A stretch of DNA of 59,354 bases from an uncultured Christensenella sp. (GCA_910577795.1 CAJTNW010000006.1:1-59354), one strand, 5' to 3'. Positions 48,839 to 58,440 are shown, numbered from the stretch's first letter. Numbers and translations: made by a program. Notes: generated by a model not told the origin, from the letters alone.

Positions 48839-49942
48839 TTATTTTAGATTTTCAGGGTTCAAACACTTTAATTCTTCAAGTACGAACAAGCCATCTTTTC
48901 TAATTAGTACATCATCAAAATAAATTTCTCCACCGCCATATTCTGGAGTTTGAACTTGTACCAAATCCCAATGTATAGCAGATTTATTTCCATTTGGTGC
49001 ATCTTCATAACTTTGTCCTGGGGTAAAGTGAATAGACCCGCTTATTTTTTCATCAAACAAAATGTCACCCATTGCTTTTGTTATATAAGGATTTACACCC
49101 AAAGCAAACTCACCAACATATCTTGCACCCTCGTCAGTATCAAATATTTTGTTTACTGCTTTTGTGTCATTTGCTGTTGCTTTTACAATTTTTCCATCCT
49201 TAAACTCCAAACGCACATTTTCAAACTTAATCCCCTCTTCAACAGATGGTACATTGTAAGTGATATAACCATTAACACTATTTTTTACAGGTGCAGTATA
49301 CACTTCTCCATCAGGGATATTTCTAAGTCCACTACATTTTATTGCAGGTATTCCTTTGATAGAAAAAGTCAAATCAGTATCTTTTGCAACTATACGTACT
49401 TTATCTGTCCTATTCATAAGTTCCACAAGTGGAGTCATTGCTTTGTCCATTTTACTATAATCTAAAGTACAAACATCAAAATAAAAATCTTCAAAGGCTT
49501 CTGTGCTCATACCTGCTTGTTGACTCATAGATTCAGTTGGATATCTTAAAACTACCCATTTAGTATGGTCTACTCTTTGATTTAAAACAGGTCTCATTAT
49601 GCGATTATATAAAGATAAATCCACATCGGAAAGTTCTTGATTATTTCCGCCACCTCTTATTGCAATATAGGCTTGCATATCTTTCATACGATACATTTCC
49701 ATATCCGCATAATGTTTTGCCAAAGTTTCACTCATACCTTTCATCCATTCTCTTTTTATACGCAAATCAGTCAAATTTACAAATGGATAAGCACCTTTAG
49801 CATAAATTTCTTTAACAAGTTGTGCTACCAATTGATAATCTGTTCCTGTTGCCTCAATAAGCACATTTTCACCTTTTTGTACATCACAGGAAAAATCTAC
49901 TAACCCATGTGCTAATTTTTCTATTCTTTTATCAATTAACAT
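48839..49942 (-). CDS. M29-family aminopeptidase
   Basis: A 367-residue cytoplasmic metallopeptidase like aminopeptidases T/S and AmpS. The metal-binding residues of the C-terminal domain are in IPDGEVYTAPV (Glu), GEFALGVNP (Glu), SIHFTPGQSYED (His), and SAIHWDLV (His, Asp). It releases N-terminal amino acids from peptides. AGAGGT precedes the ATG, and a TTGTAA-17-TATAAT promoter lies 40-70 bases upstream. Weak hairpin 48806-48831 after the stop. Confidence 0.94.
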   Translation of the reverse strand: MLIDKRIEKLAHGLVDFSCDVQKGENVLIEATGTDYQLVAQLVKEIYAKGAYPFVNLTDLRIKREWMKGMSETLAKHYADMEMYRMKDMQAYIAIRGGGNNQELSDVDLSLYNRIMRPVLNQRVDHTKWVVLRYPTESMSQQAGMSTEAFEDFYFDVCTLDYSKMDKAMTPLVELMNRTDKVRIVAKDTDLTFSIKGIPAIKCSGLRNIPDGEVYTAPVKNSVNGYITYNVPSVEEGIKFENVRLEFKDGKIVKATANDTKAVNKIFDTDEGARYVGEFALGVNPYITKAMGDILFDEKISGSIHFTPGQSYEDAPNGNKSAIHWDLVQVQTPEYGGGEIYFDDVLIRKDGLFVLEELKCLNPENLK

Positions 49943-49981
49943 AATATACCTCTTATAGTTGTATTAATTTTATTTTTACCT

Positions 49982-50010
49982 ATTATACTACACTTTTTCA
50001 AAAATTACAA
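49982..50010 (-). promoter_or_regulatory. Promoter of the M29 aminopeptidase gene
   Basis: TTGTAA (50005-50010), 17 bases, TATAAT (49982-49987). Confidence 0.75.
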
Positions 50011-50061
50011 TATTTTTTAAAATTTTATATTTCTACATAATATTGTTAACAATTTATGATT

Positions 50062-50087
50062 AAAAGGCAAGCCACCGCTTGCCTTTT
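50062..50087. terminator. Intrinsic terminator of the MarR-ABC operon
   Basis: AAAAGGCAAGC and GCTTGCCTTTT form a perfect 11-bp stem with a 4-nt loop, just after the second ABC gene; T-runs on both strands. Confidence 0.92.
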
Positions 50088-50091
50088 GTTT

Positions 50092-52002
50092 TTAAGCAAT
50101 TTCTTCTGCTTTTTTACCATTGTACAATTCGTAATATCTACCACGTTTTGCTATTAATTGGTCATGGTTACCTCTCTCTATTATTTCACCATGTTCCAAA
50201 ACCATTATGCAGTCAGAGTTTTGAATGGTAGAAAGTCTGTGTGCTATAACAAAACAAGTTCTGCCTTGCATCAAACTATCCATACCTTTTTGAACCAAAA
50301 TTTCTGTTCTTGTATCAATACTACTTGTAGCCTCGTCCAAAATCATAAGTGGTGTATCTGCAAGTATTGCACGGCTTATAGATAACAACTGCCTTTGTCC
50401 TTGAGATAATGAAGAGCCATCTCCATCAATTATAGTATCATATTTATCTGGCAACATTTCTATAAATTCATGAGCACCACCGCGTTTGCAAGCACTTACA
50501 ACCTCTTCGTCAGTAGCATTTGGTCTGCCGTATCTAATATTTTCAGCAATAGTACCACTAAACAAATTAACGTCCTGCAAAACTATACCCAAAGATTTAC
50601 GCAAATCTTCCTTTTTGATTTTGTTGATATTAATACCATCATATCTGATTTTTCCGTCATCAATATCGTAAAATCTGTTAATCAAGTTAGTAATTGTAGT
50701 TTTACCTGCACCAGTTGAGCCAACTAACGCAATTTTTTCGCCTGGCTTTGCATTTATAGTAATGTCTTTTAAAACAAGTTTATCTTCTACATATCCAAAG
50801 TCAACATGGTCTAGTTCCACTCTACCTTCAAGTTTTGCATAAGTTAAAGTTCCATCTGTATGGGGATGTTTCCAAGCCCAGTCACCATCTTCGGATTCAA
50901 CAAACACACCATTAACTTCCTTACCTTTAACAAGTGTAACATATCCGTTATCCACTTCCTCTTCCTCAGAAAGCAATTGGAATATTCTTTTAGAACCTGC
51001 AGTTGCCATAGCAAAGTTATTAATCTGCTCTGCAAACTGGTTAATAGGCATTGTAAATGATTTTGACAAAGGCAGGAATGTAACTACTGCTGCAATAGTA
51101 GTACCAGCAACATTTGTTATTACCAACGCACCACCAATTAAAGCAATTAACACATAAAGCAAATGTCCCATACCCATCATTATAGGCATAATTGTGCAAG
51201 CAAGTTTTACCGCACGAAAACTAGCATCTCGCCAATTGTCATTTATACCGGCAAATTCCTTTTTGCAAACTTCCTCATGGTTAAATACTTTTACAACTCT
51301 TTGACCGCCTATCATTTCCTCTACATAACTATTTACATCGCTTATTGCTTTTTGTTGTCCTGCAAAGTACTTAACAGACCTTTTACCAATAAATTGTGCC
51401 ACAAACAACATTATTGCACCATAAGCCAATGTACAGCCTGCCAAAATAGGACTTAGCAAAAACATTGAAACAACCACCGCAATTAGAGTAGTAATTAAGT
51501 TAATAAGTTGCGGAATACCTTGAGATAACAATTGCATCATAGTATCTGTATCGTTAGAAAAATAACTCATTATATCGCCATTATTTTTTCTGTCAAAATA
51601 CTTAACAGGCAATTTTTGCAATTTAATAAACATATCATCTCTTATAGAACGCATAGTGTTTTGAGATATGATTATCATAAATTGGTTATAAAGCAACGCA
51701 GAAAGTACACCCGCACCATATATACCAGCCATATAACTTATTGCTTTTACAATACCGCTTAAATCTGGGTTTGATGTGCCAATTAATGGTTGAACATAAT
51801 CAGAAAGCAATGTATTAATAAACATTGAGCCAGCAATAGATGCTAGTGCAGATATAATAATACCACACACTACTGTAATAAATAATGCTCTATATTTTTT
51901 AAATATTGTTTTTATAATCAATGCAATTGTATTTGGTTGCTTATTATTAGTTTTTTTGTTATTTACATTCGATTTTTGAAGGGTTTTAGTTGTTGTCATC
52001 AT
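50092..52002 (-). CDS. ABC exporter half-transporter B (membrane-ATPase fusion)
   Basis: A 636-residue protein. Six transmembrane helices (about 25-330) are followed by an ATP-binding domain with Walker A VGSTGAGKTT, signature LSQGQRQL, and Walker B LMILDEATSSIDTRTE; the His-switch is in FVIAHRLST. An unusual insert of about 40 residues between the two domains reads EEEEVDNGYVTLVKGKEVNGVFVESEDGDWAWKHPHTDG. It pairs with the upstream ABC gene, overlapping it by 17 bases, as a heterodimeric multidrug or lipid exporter. A one-off copy of the dispersed motif (51970-51982) lies near its start. Confidence 0.94.
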   Translation of the reverse strand: MMTTTKTLQKSNVNNKKTNNKQPNTIALIIKTIFKKYRALFITVVCGIIISALASIAGSMFINTLLSDYVQPLIGTSNPDLSGIVKAISYMAGIYGAGVLSALLYNQFMIIISQNTMRSIRDDMFIKLQKLPVKYFDRKNNGDIMSYFSNDTDTMMQLLSQGIPQLINLITTLIAVVVSMFLLSPILAGCTLAYGAIMLFVAQFIGKRSVKYFAGQQKAISDVNSYVEEMIGGQRVVKVFNHEEVCKKEFAGINDNWRDASFRAVKLACTIMPIMMGMGHLLYVLIALIGGALVITNVAGTTIAAVVTFLPLSKSFTMPINQFAEQINNFAMATAGSKRIFQLLSEEEEVDNGYVTLVKGKEVNGVFVESEDGDWAWKHPHTDGTLTYAKLEGRVELDHVDFGYVEDKLVLKDITINAKPGEKIALVGSTGAGKTTITNLINRFYDIDDGKIRYDGININKIKKEDLRKSLGIVLQDVNLFSGTIAENIRYGRPNATDEEVVSACKRGGAHEFIEMLPDKYDTIIDGDGSSLSQGQRQLLSISRAILADTPLMILDEATSSIDTRTEILVQKGMDSLMQGRTCFVIAHRLSTIQNSDCIMVLEHGEIIERGNHDQLIAKRGRYYELYNGKKAEEIA

Positions 52003-53725
52003 TATTCCCTCCTTTTACTTGTGATTGATATACTTCTTGATAAATAGTGTTATTTGCCATCAACTCTTCATGTGTACCTATACCATTTATCTTGCCATTA
52101 TCTATTACAATTATCTTATCTGCATCTTGTACAGAAGATATTCGTTGAGCAATAATAAGTTTTGTTGTATTTGGTTTTGTATCTCTTAAACCTTGCTTTA
52201 TCTTTTTATCTGTTGCGGTATCAACTGCACTAGTAGAGTCATCAAGTATTAAAATTTTAGGGTCTTTTATCAATGCTCTTGCAATACATAATCTTTGCTT
52301 TTGTCCGCCTGACAAGTTTGCTCCGCCTTGTTCTATGTAATGGTCATAACCATCTTTAAAGTTGCTTACAAAATCTGTTGCAGATGCAATTTCCAAAGCC
52401 TCCGCAATTTGCTCATCAGTAACATTAGGGTTACCCCACTTCATATTATCACGCAAACTACCGCTAAACAATACATTCTTTTGCAATACAACACTTACAC
52501 TATCTCTTAATGATTTTATATCGTATTCCTTTACATTATGACCGCCAACAATTACCTCGCCACTTGTTGCATCATAAAGTCTAGGAAGCAGACTTATTAA
52601 TGTTGTTTTACCACTACCAGTACCACCTAAAATACCTATCATTTCGCCATTATTTATCTTTAGATTAATATTAGACATACATTCTTTATTGCTATCTCCT
52701 ATATAACTAAAGCCAACATTTTTAAATTCTATATCTCCATTTGGTACTTCATAAATAGGATTTTCAGGATTTACAATACTTGGTTCTTCCTTTAAAACCT
52801 CAACAATACGCTCAGCACTTGCTCTTGACATTGTTATCATAACAAACACCATTGAAAACATCATTAGGCTCATAAGAATTGACATTGTATAAGATATTAA
52901 TGCTACCAAAGCACCCTCACCTAATGTACCACCTACCATTGCCTTAGAGCATAGCCATGCAATAAGCAACATGCAGGTGTAAATACATATTTGCATTAAT
53001 GGTGAGTTTAAAGCAAGTAATCTTTCTGCCCTACTGTAGTTTTTGTAAATATCGCCTGATGCATCTTCAAATTTTTCTATCTCTTTACCTTGAGAATTAA
53101 AAGATTTAACAACTCTTACACCTTTCACATTTTCTCTTACAACTTTATTCATTTTATCATAACTTTTAAATACCTTTTCAAATAGTGGAAAAGCATATTT
53201 AATAATAAGTATTAGACAAATAACAAGTACTGGTGCAACACCAAGATAAATTAGTGCAATTTTTGGACTAATCATAAACGCCATTATTATAGATGCAACA
53301 AGCATAATAGGACATCTTGTAGCAAGTCTTGAAGTCATTTGATATGACTGTCTTACATTCATAACATCTGTAGTTAATCTTGTAATTAAACTTGAGGTTG
53401 AAAATTTATCTATATTGCTAAAAGAAAAATTTTGTATGTTTGCATACATATCATCCATCAAATTTTTAGCAAAACCTGTACTACCTTTTGTTGAAGACCA
53501 ACCAGATAAAATACCTAATACCATACCCATACCAGCCAAAAGCAATAATATAACACTTGCAATGCCTACATATTTCATATCACCTTTATTAATACCATTA
53601 TCTATTAGTGCTTGTGTAACATACGGAATCATTACCTCTAAGGCAACTTCTAAGGCAACAAGACATGGTGTTATTAAAGTATATTTGAGCGAACTTTTTG
53701 CGTGTTTTAATAATTCTTTTATCAT
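51986..53725 (-). CDS. ABC exporter half-transporter A (membrane-ATPase fusion)
   Basis: A 579-residue protein with six transmembrane helices (about 15-310) and an ATPase domain: Walker A GGTGSGKTT, signature LSGGQKQR, Walker B ILILDDSTSAVDTAT. The residue after Walker B is Asp rather than the catalytic Glu (LDDS versus LDEA in its partner), so this half likely forms the degenerate ATP site of a heterodimer. It follows the MarR gene by 11 bases. Confidence 0.95.
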   Translation of the reverse strand: MIKELLKHAKSSLKYTLITPCLVALEVALEVMIPYVTQALIDNGINKGDMKYVGIASVILLLLAGMGMVLGILSGWSSTKGSTGFAKNLMDDMYANIQNFSFSNIDKFSTSSLITRLTTDVMNVRQSYQMTSRLATRCPIMLVASIIMAFMISPKIALIYLGVAPVLVICLILIIKYAFPLFEKVFKSYDKMNKVVRENVKGVRVVKSFNSQGKEIEKFEDASGDIYKNYSRAERLLALNSPLMQICIYTCMLLIAWLCSKAMVGGTLGEGALVALISYTMSILMSLMMFSMVFVMITMSRASAERIVEVLKEEPSIVNPENPIYEVPNGDIEFKNVGFSYIGDSNKECMSNINLKINNGEMIGILGGTGSGKTTLISLLPRLYDATSGEVIVGGHNVKEYDIKSLRDSVSVVLQKNVLFSGSLRDNMKWGNPNVTDEQIAEALEIASATDFVSNFKDGYDHYIEQGGANLSGGQKQRLCIARALIKDPKILILDDSTSAVDTATDKKIKQGLRDTKPNTTKLIIAQRISSVQDADKIIVIDNGKINGIGTHEELMANNTIYQEVYQSQVKGGNNDDNN

Positions 53726-53736
53726 TTATGCCTCCT

Positions 53737-54171
53737 TTATTCTGTTAGATTATTTTTTATTCTTTCTAAGTATCCCGCCAATTTGGCTTTTTCTTCATCA
53801 CTAAACCCACGGATAATACTATTTTCTATTATTGTAAATTCTTCCCTTATCATTAAAGCATAACGCATTGCTTTATCGGTCAATAATAGTTGCTTTAGTC
53901 TCATATCATTACCAACTGGAACTCTTGTGATTAATCCGTCTTTTTCCATATCTTGCAACATACTTGTTGCAGTAGAGCGCCTGATTTTTAAAAATTTACT
54001 AATATCTTTTTGAAAAACTGGCTTACCTTGACTCTCGTCAATTATTCCAATAACTGCAGCACACCTGCGTGAAATTTCTTTTTGCACAACCTGTAATTTT
54101 TCTGATTCATTAATTTTGTGTCTTATTAAATTTACTACTTGCAATATATCGTCTTGAAAATACTTAATCAT
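53737..54171 (-). CDS. MarR-family transcriptional regulator
   Basis: A 144-residue winged-helix protein. GKPVFQKDISKFLKIRRSTATSMLQDMEKDGLITRVPVGNDMRLKQLLLTDKA gives the recognition helix and wing. It is the first gene of a MarR-ABC-ABC operon. A 31-bp palindrome covers its own -10 box, so it very probably represses itself and the exporter, releasing on binding a drug or metabolite. Confidence 0.94.
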   Translation of the reverse strand: MIKYFQDDILQVVNLIRHKINESEKLQVVQKEISRRCAAVIGIIDESQGKPVFQKDISKFLKIRRSTATSMLQDMEKDGLITRVPVGNDMRLKQLLLTDKAMRYALMIREEFTIIENSIIRGFSDEEKAKLAGYLERIKNNLTE

Positions 54172-54198
54172 TACTAATTGTTCCTATTTATAAAAAAT

Positions 54199-54229
54199 TG
54201 TTAGCATACTAACAGTTAGTATTCTAACA
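54199..54229. promoter_or_regulatory. MarR operator, 31-bp near-perfect palindrome
   Basis: Left arm TGTTAGCATACTAAC, centre A, right arm GTTAGTATTCTAACA: one mismatch in 15. Within each arm TTAG/CTAA half-sites recur. It overlaps the -10 box and start point of the operon promoter. Confidence 0.88.
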
Positions 54230-54249
54230 TTATTTATATTTATTGTCAA
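54221..54249 (-). promoter_or_regulatory. Promoter of the MarR-ABC-ABC operon
   Basis: TTGACA (54244-54249), 17 bases, TAGAAT (54221-54226), the latter within the operator. Confidence 0.88.
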
Positions 54250-54356
54250 CTATTTTTATCACAAATTTAGTTGTTTTTTCTACTTATTTGTCAAATAAAT
54301 GGCATTATAATATCATTTTATATACACAAATTATTTAAATAATAAAATAATAAATA

Positions 54357-55250
54357 TTATTTAACATTTACTAAAACATCTTCCATATCTTTAGGAAGGG
54401 ATGATGTAAACTCCATTTGCTCATTTGTTATAGGGTGGCAAAAGGCAATTTTTTGACTATGAAGAGCCGGTCTTTCAATTAATTGTTTGCTACCACCATA
54501 CAAATCATCACCCAATAAAGGATGTCCTATATATGACATGTGCACTCTTATTTGATGAGTTCTACCAGTTGCTAATTTTATTTTTACAAGGCTATAATTG
54601 CTTGTGCTAATTACTACCTCATAGTAAGTTTTTGCAAACTTTCCACCTTCAGTTACTACTCCTCTTACCAAACTATTTCCATTAGGTATGCCTATATCCC
54701 CTATTATTTCGCCTTTACCAGTCAATATATTATCTTTATTATGCACAAGAGCAAGATATTCCCTTTGTACATTTTTTTCATTATTGTTTTTATCTTCAGC
54801 AATATTGGCTGATAATATACTATGCGAAAGTGCATTTTTTGCCACTATCATAAGTCCGCTTGTGCCTTTATCTAATCTATTTACAGGATGATATACAAAA
54901 TCTCCCCATACATTTGCAAGAGCATTCATTAAACTTTTTCCGTAATGTGCATTTGTTGCAATTACTGCAATATCTGCACTTTTATTGATTACTGCAATAT
55001 CCTTATCCTCATAAACAAAATCTATATTATGATTAAATGGTACGATTTTTGGAGGGTTTTCTTTTAATTTAACTTTAATTTTATCCCCAACTTTTATTTT
55101 TTCAACAACAAAGACAGGTTTGTCATTTACACAAACCAATCCTAATTCCTTCTTTAATAAATTACAAATTCTACTTGAGTACCCTTTGCTCTTTAGCAAA
55201 CTTTCAACACTGCCGTCTTCAGTTGCAATATATTCAAAAATTCTTTCCAT
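54357..55250 (-). CDS. RluA/RluD-family pseudouridine synthase
   Basis: A 297-residue enzyme. An S4-like N-terminal RNA-binding region (about 1-65) is followed by the catalytic domain with HPVNRLDKGTSGLMIVAKN (Asp nucleophile in RLDKGTSG) and ATGRTHQIRVHMSYIGHPLLGDDLYGG. It converts uridines in 23S rRNA or tRNA to pseudouridine; the exact site cannot be told. The start is uncertain: MERIF at 55250 fits the family, but an ATG at 55268, one base after the preceding stop, could be used by coupling. Neither has a good ribosome site. Confidence 0.9.
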   Translation of the reverse strand: MERIFEYIATEDGSVESLLKSKGYSSRICNLLKKELGLVCVNDKPVFVVEKIKVGDKIKVKLKENPPKIVPFNHNIDFVYEDKDIAVINKSADIAVIATNAHYGKSLMNALANVWGDFVYHPVNRLDKGTSGLMIVAKNALSHSILSANIAEDKNNNEKNVQREYLALVHNKDNILTGKGEIIGDIGIPNGNSLVRGVVTEGGKFAKTYYEVVISTSNYSLVKIKLATGRTHQIRVHMSYIGHPLLGDDLYGGSKQLIERPALHSQKIAFCHPITNEQMEFTSSLPKDMEDVLVNVK

Positions 55251-55269
55251 ATCACAACCATACCACATT

Positions 55270-56229
55270 TTATTTTTTATTGCAAGCCTTATTAATCAAG
55301 TTTGTTATATTCTGATAGTTTGCTGAGCGATTTATTCTCCCTAATAAAAAAAGAGAATTCTTATTCTCCAGATAATTCACTTTTTCCACACAGGTCATTG
55401 TCATTTGATAATTTAAACCTTTAAGCACCCTTTCACTTTCTCTGCAAAACTCTCCATAAGGATAACAATAAGTTTTTACTTTTACTCCTAAACCATTTAG
55501 TTTGCTTGTTAATTTTTGAGTATCCTCTTTAAATACTTGTGTGTATTTGTCATTTGTCTCGTCTTTTTTTATTTTTACACCACGTCTGCCATCTTGTATA
55601 TGGTGAAAATTATATGAATGGTGAGCAATTTCTACTCGTTTATTTTTAGCAAGTTCTCTTACTTCATTAGTATTCATATAACTACACCTAGTCCTATAAG
55701 TCAACTTATCTTGTCTATCCATAAATTCACCAACAACAGAAACCAAACATTTCATATCATATTTTTCTAAAAGAGATGGTACATATTTATAAACCCCATA
55801 AAACCCATCATCAAATGTTATCATAACATATTTGCCAGTTTGCTTTTTGTTAACAATATCAAAAAGGCTTTTTCTATCAACACATTTATAGCCTAATTTT
55901 TTCAATTCCTTAAAATCTTCTTCCAAGACTGACTGCTTTACTTCATAATTACCTTGTTTTTGTGTGTTACCAACAACATTGTGATACATTAAACACAATA
56001 ATTCTATTTTCTTACCACTTGCTACATCTTTTGTGCTGGTCTTACTCATAGATAAAAAGTTATTATCGCTTTTATTATCAATATCATAATCCGCTACTTT
56101 GCAATTACTATCAAAAGCAACTTTTTTTGTCGCAAACTCACACTTGTCCATACCAATAACTAGACAAAGTGTAAGTGCTAATATAAATAACATAAAAAAC
56201 AATGTAAACTTACCATTATTTTTTGCCAT
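55270..56229 (-). CDS. Polysaccharide deacetylase (NodB domain), membrane-anchored
   Basis: A 319-residue protein with an N-terminal signal anchor (about 8-27), a polar linker to about 75, and a NodB deacetylase domain. Catalytic motifs are ITFDDGFYG (Asp base and metal Asp), IAHHSYNFHHI (metal His residues) and CYPYGEF. Such enzymes remove acetyl groups from peptidoglycan or exopolysaccharide outside the cell. AAGGAGG lies before the ATG, and TATAAT lies about 70 bases upstream. It is followed one base later by the possible rlu start. Confidence 0.93.
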   Translation of the reverse strand: MAKNNGKFTLFFMLFILALTLCLVIGMDKCEFATKKVAFDSNCKVADYDIDNKSDNNFLSMSKTSTKDVASGKKIELLCLMYHNVVGNTQKQGNYEVKQSVLEEDFKELKKLGYKCVDRKSLFDIVNKKQTGKYVMITFDDGFYGVYKYVPSLLEKYDMKCLVSVVGEFMDRQDKLTYRTRCSYMNTNEVRELAKNKRVEIAHHSYNFHHIQDGRRGVKIKKDETNDKYTQVFKEDTQKLTSKLNGLGVKVKTYCYPYGEFCRESERVLKGLNYQMTMTCVEKVNYLENKNSLFLLGRINRSANYQNITNLINKACNKK

Positions 56230-56397
56230 AATATCCTCCTTGTTATTAGTATTTGTTAAAAAACCTAAATTATTTTAAAAAGTGGTTGATTATTTGATTA
56301 TATCTTATCTAGTTAATTTGAATATTTGTATTTTTCGTCATTTTTCCACATAAATACAAAAACATTTATCTTTTTGCAAAAACTCTAGTAAAATAAC
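56230..56397. other. Divergent intergenic region
   Basis: Between the divergent deacetylase and transketolase genes. The minus strand has a TATAAT box for the deacetylase near 56300-56306. Nothing else is recognised before the transketolase promoter. Confidence 0.4.
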
Positions 56398-56426
56398 TTG
56401 ATATAAAAATAGTTTTATATTATAAT
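56398..56426 (+). promoter_or_regulatory. Promoter of the transketolase operon
   Basis: TTGATA (56398-56403), 17 bases, TATAAT (56421-56426). Confidence 0.8.
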
Positions 56427-56519
56427 AATAACTGAAGTAACAAAAAGCATAACGAAAGTTATATTTTTCAGTTACGAAGTTATTATTTCAAACTACAAAT
56501 GCTTGTGACTACAAGCGGA
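56423..56519 (+). ncRNA. Structured 5' leader of the transketolase operon
   Basis: AATAATAACT-gaa-GTAAC (56423-56440) pairs with GTTAC-ga-AGTTATTATT (56475-56491). Inside lies ATAAC-GAAA-GTTAT, a hairpin with a GNRA loop. After it comes GCTTGT-gact-ACAAGC. About 85 nt of AT-rich sequence then lead to the ribosome site. If transcription starts near 56432, the RNA begins within the outer stem. I cannot assign it to a known riboswitch family. Confidence 0.5.
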
Positions 56520-56605
56520 AAATTACTTAAAAAAGGTTATAATATCATAATTTATTGATTAAAAAAGTTGAAAAACAACTATTTATTTTGTTATAGGAGT
56601 TCAAA

Positions 56606-57427
56606 ATGGAATCTAACACTATCAACACCCTTTACAAAAAAGCGGATTTAATACGTAAAATGTGTATTGAATGTATCGCAACATTTGGTGTGGGACATAT
56701 TGGTGGCTCATCAAGTATTATTGAGTTTTTAACAGCACTTTACTTTAAGTGTGCCAATATTGACCCAAAAGACCCTAAAAATCCTGACCGTGACAGAATT
56801 GTTTTGTCAAAAGGTCATGCTGCACCGGGTTTATATGCTACTCTTGCAGCAAGAGGTTATTTTGATAAAAAATTGCTTCTTACATTAAACCAAAATGGCA
56901 CTACTCTCCCATCTCATGCAGATATGTTGAAGGTAACTGGTGTAGACTTTACTGCTGGTTCTTTAGGTCAAGGAATTTCTGCTGCAGTTGGAATGGCAAT
57001 TTCTGCAATTATGGACCGCAGAAAATATCATACATTTGCAATTGTTGGCGATGGCGAAAGTCAAGAAGGTCAAGTATGGGAAGCCTTAATGCTTGCGGGT
57101 TCTAGACACTTGCATAATTTTACAGTTGTAATTGATAACAATAAAATGCAAATTGACGGACTAACAAAAGATGTTTGTAAGGTTGAACCTTTTGAGTCAA
57201 AACTTCGTGCTTTTGGTTTTAAAACTTACACTATTGATGGTCATGATATGGAAAGTATTGTTGATACTATTGAAAAATGTAAAAGGTCTCGTATGCCTTC
57301 TGCAATTGTTTTAAATACTATCAAAGGCAAAGGAATTAAATGTTGTGAAGGTCACTATAAATCACATAGTGTTAACTTTACTCCAGAAATGTTTGCTGCA
57401 GAATGCACTGGGGAGGTTTTAAAATGA
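56606..57427 (+). CDS. tktA: Transketolase, N-terminal subunit
   Basis: A 273-residue thiamine-pyrophosphate-binding half of a split transketolase. The PP domain shows VGHIGGSSSIIEFLTALYF, VLSKGHAAPGLYATLA, GSLGQGISAAVGMA and the TPP/metal motif GDGESQEGQVWEALMLAGSRHLHNFTVVIDNN (GDG...NN). With the next gene it makes the two-chain enzyme common in Clostridia for the non-oxidative pentose phosphate pathway. TAGGAG precedes the ATG. The cofactor links it to the thiamine genes of this window. Confidence 0.96.
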   Translation: MESNTINTLYKKADLIRKMCIECIATFGVGHIGGSSSIIEFLTALYFKCANIDPKDPKNPDRDRIVLSKGHAAPGLYATLAARGYFDKKLLLTLNQNGTTLPSHADMLKVTGVDFTAGSLGQGISAAVGMAISAIMDRRKYHTFAIVGDGESQEGQVWEALMLAGSRHLHNFTVVIDNNKMQIDGLTKDVCKVEPFESKLRAFGFKTYTIDGHDMESIVDTIEKCKRSRMPSAIVLNTIKGKGIKCCEGHYKSHSVNFTPEMFAAECTGEVLK

Positions 57428-58377
57428 GCGAATTACACAATAAAGAAATGCGTCAAGTGTATGTAGATAACTTGATTAAATATTCTAAAGTTGACAGAAG
57501 AATTGTTGTGCTTGAAGCAGACCTTATGAATTGTATTGGCACAGCAAAATTTAAAGAGGCTTTTCCAAGACGTTTTATAAATTGCGGTATTGCAGAAAGC
57601 AATATGATAGGTGTTGCTGCTGGACTTGCAAGTTGTGGAAAACTACCTTTCTGCTCTTCTTTCAGTCCATTTGCAACAAGAAGATGCTATGACCAAATTG
57701 CTGTAAGTGTTGGTTATACAAAACAAAATGTTAAAATAGTTGGTACTGACCCTGGTATTATGGCACAAGTTAATGGTGGTACTCACATGAGTTTTGAAGA
57801 CGTTGCCCTAATGACTCAAGTACCAGATATGATAGTTGTAGAGCCTTGTGACTGCGTTTGTCTTGACAAGTTATTCCCTCAAATTATTAACTCTGACAAA
57901 CCTATGTATATTAGACTTCAAAGAAAAAAGACTCCTGCTATATATGATGACAATGCAAAAATTGACCTTTTTAAAGCAAACACTGTTGTAGAAGGTAAAG
58001 ACTTAACTATTATTGCATGTGGTATAATGGTTCATCGTGCAATTACTGCATCATTACTTTTAAAGAAGGAAGGCATAAATGCCAAAGTTATAGCACTTCA
58101 TACTTACAAACCTCTTGACACTGAAACCATTTTGAATGCTTGCAAGGAGACTGGTGCAGTTGTAACTTGTGAAAACCATCATTTAATAGGTGGACTTGGC
58201 TCTGAAGTTGCTGCACTACTTATGCAAAATGATGTACTTGTACCTATGGCAAGAGTTGGTATTGGTGATAGATATGGCGAAGTTGGTAAAGAAGCATATC
58301 TTGCGGAAATAATGAATCTTACAGAAAAAGATATTTTTGAAAAAGCAAAAGAAGTTTTTGCAAGAAAAACAAAATAA
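57424..58377 (+). CDS. tktB: Transketolase, C-terminal subunit
   Basis: A 317-residue Pyr plus C-terminal domain half. VVLEADLMNCIGTAKFKEAFPRRFINCGIAESNMIGVAAGLASCGKLPFCSSFSPFATRRCYDQI includes the catalytic Glu of the Pyr domain (GIAESN). The C-terminal Rossmann-like domain begins near residue 185. ATG overlaps the tktA stop (ATGA) and follows GGAGG; a longer frame to 57403 is not favoured. Confidence 0.96.
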   Translation: MSELHNKEMRQVYVDNLIKYSKVDRRIVVLEADLMNCIGTAKFKEAFPRRFINCGIAESNMIGVAAGLASCGKLPFCSSFSPFATRRCYDQIAVSVGYTKQNVKIVGTDPGIMAQVNGGTHMSFEDVALMTQVPDMIVVEPCDCVCLDKLFPQIINSDKPMYIRLQRKKTPAIYDDNAKIDLFKANTVVEGKDLTIIACGIMVHRAITASLLLKKEGINAKVIALHTYKPLDTETILNACKETGAVVTCENHHLIGGLGSEVAALLMQNDVLVPMARVGIGDRYGEVGKEAYLAEIMNLTEKDIFEKAKEVFARKTK

Positions 58378-58400
58378 ATTAAACATTTTAAAATTAAGTA

Positions 58401-58430
58401 AAAATAACCGCTAAACTTGCGGTTATTTTT
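58401..58430. terminator. Bidirectional intrinsic terminator
   Basis: AAAATAACCGC and GCGGTTATTTTT form an 11-bp stem with a 7-nt loop between convergent tktB and the nucleotidyltransferase gene. Confidence 0.92.
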
Positions 58431-58440
58431 ATTTTAATAC

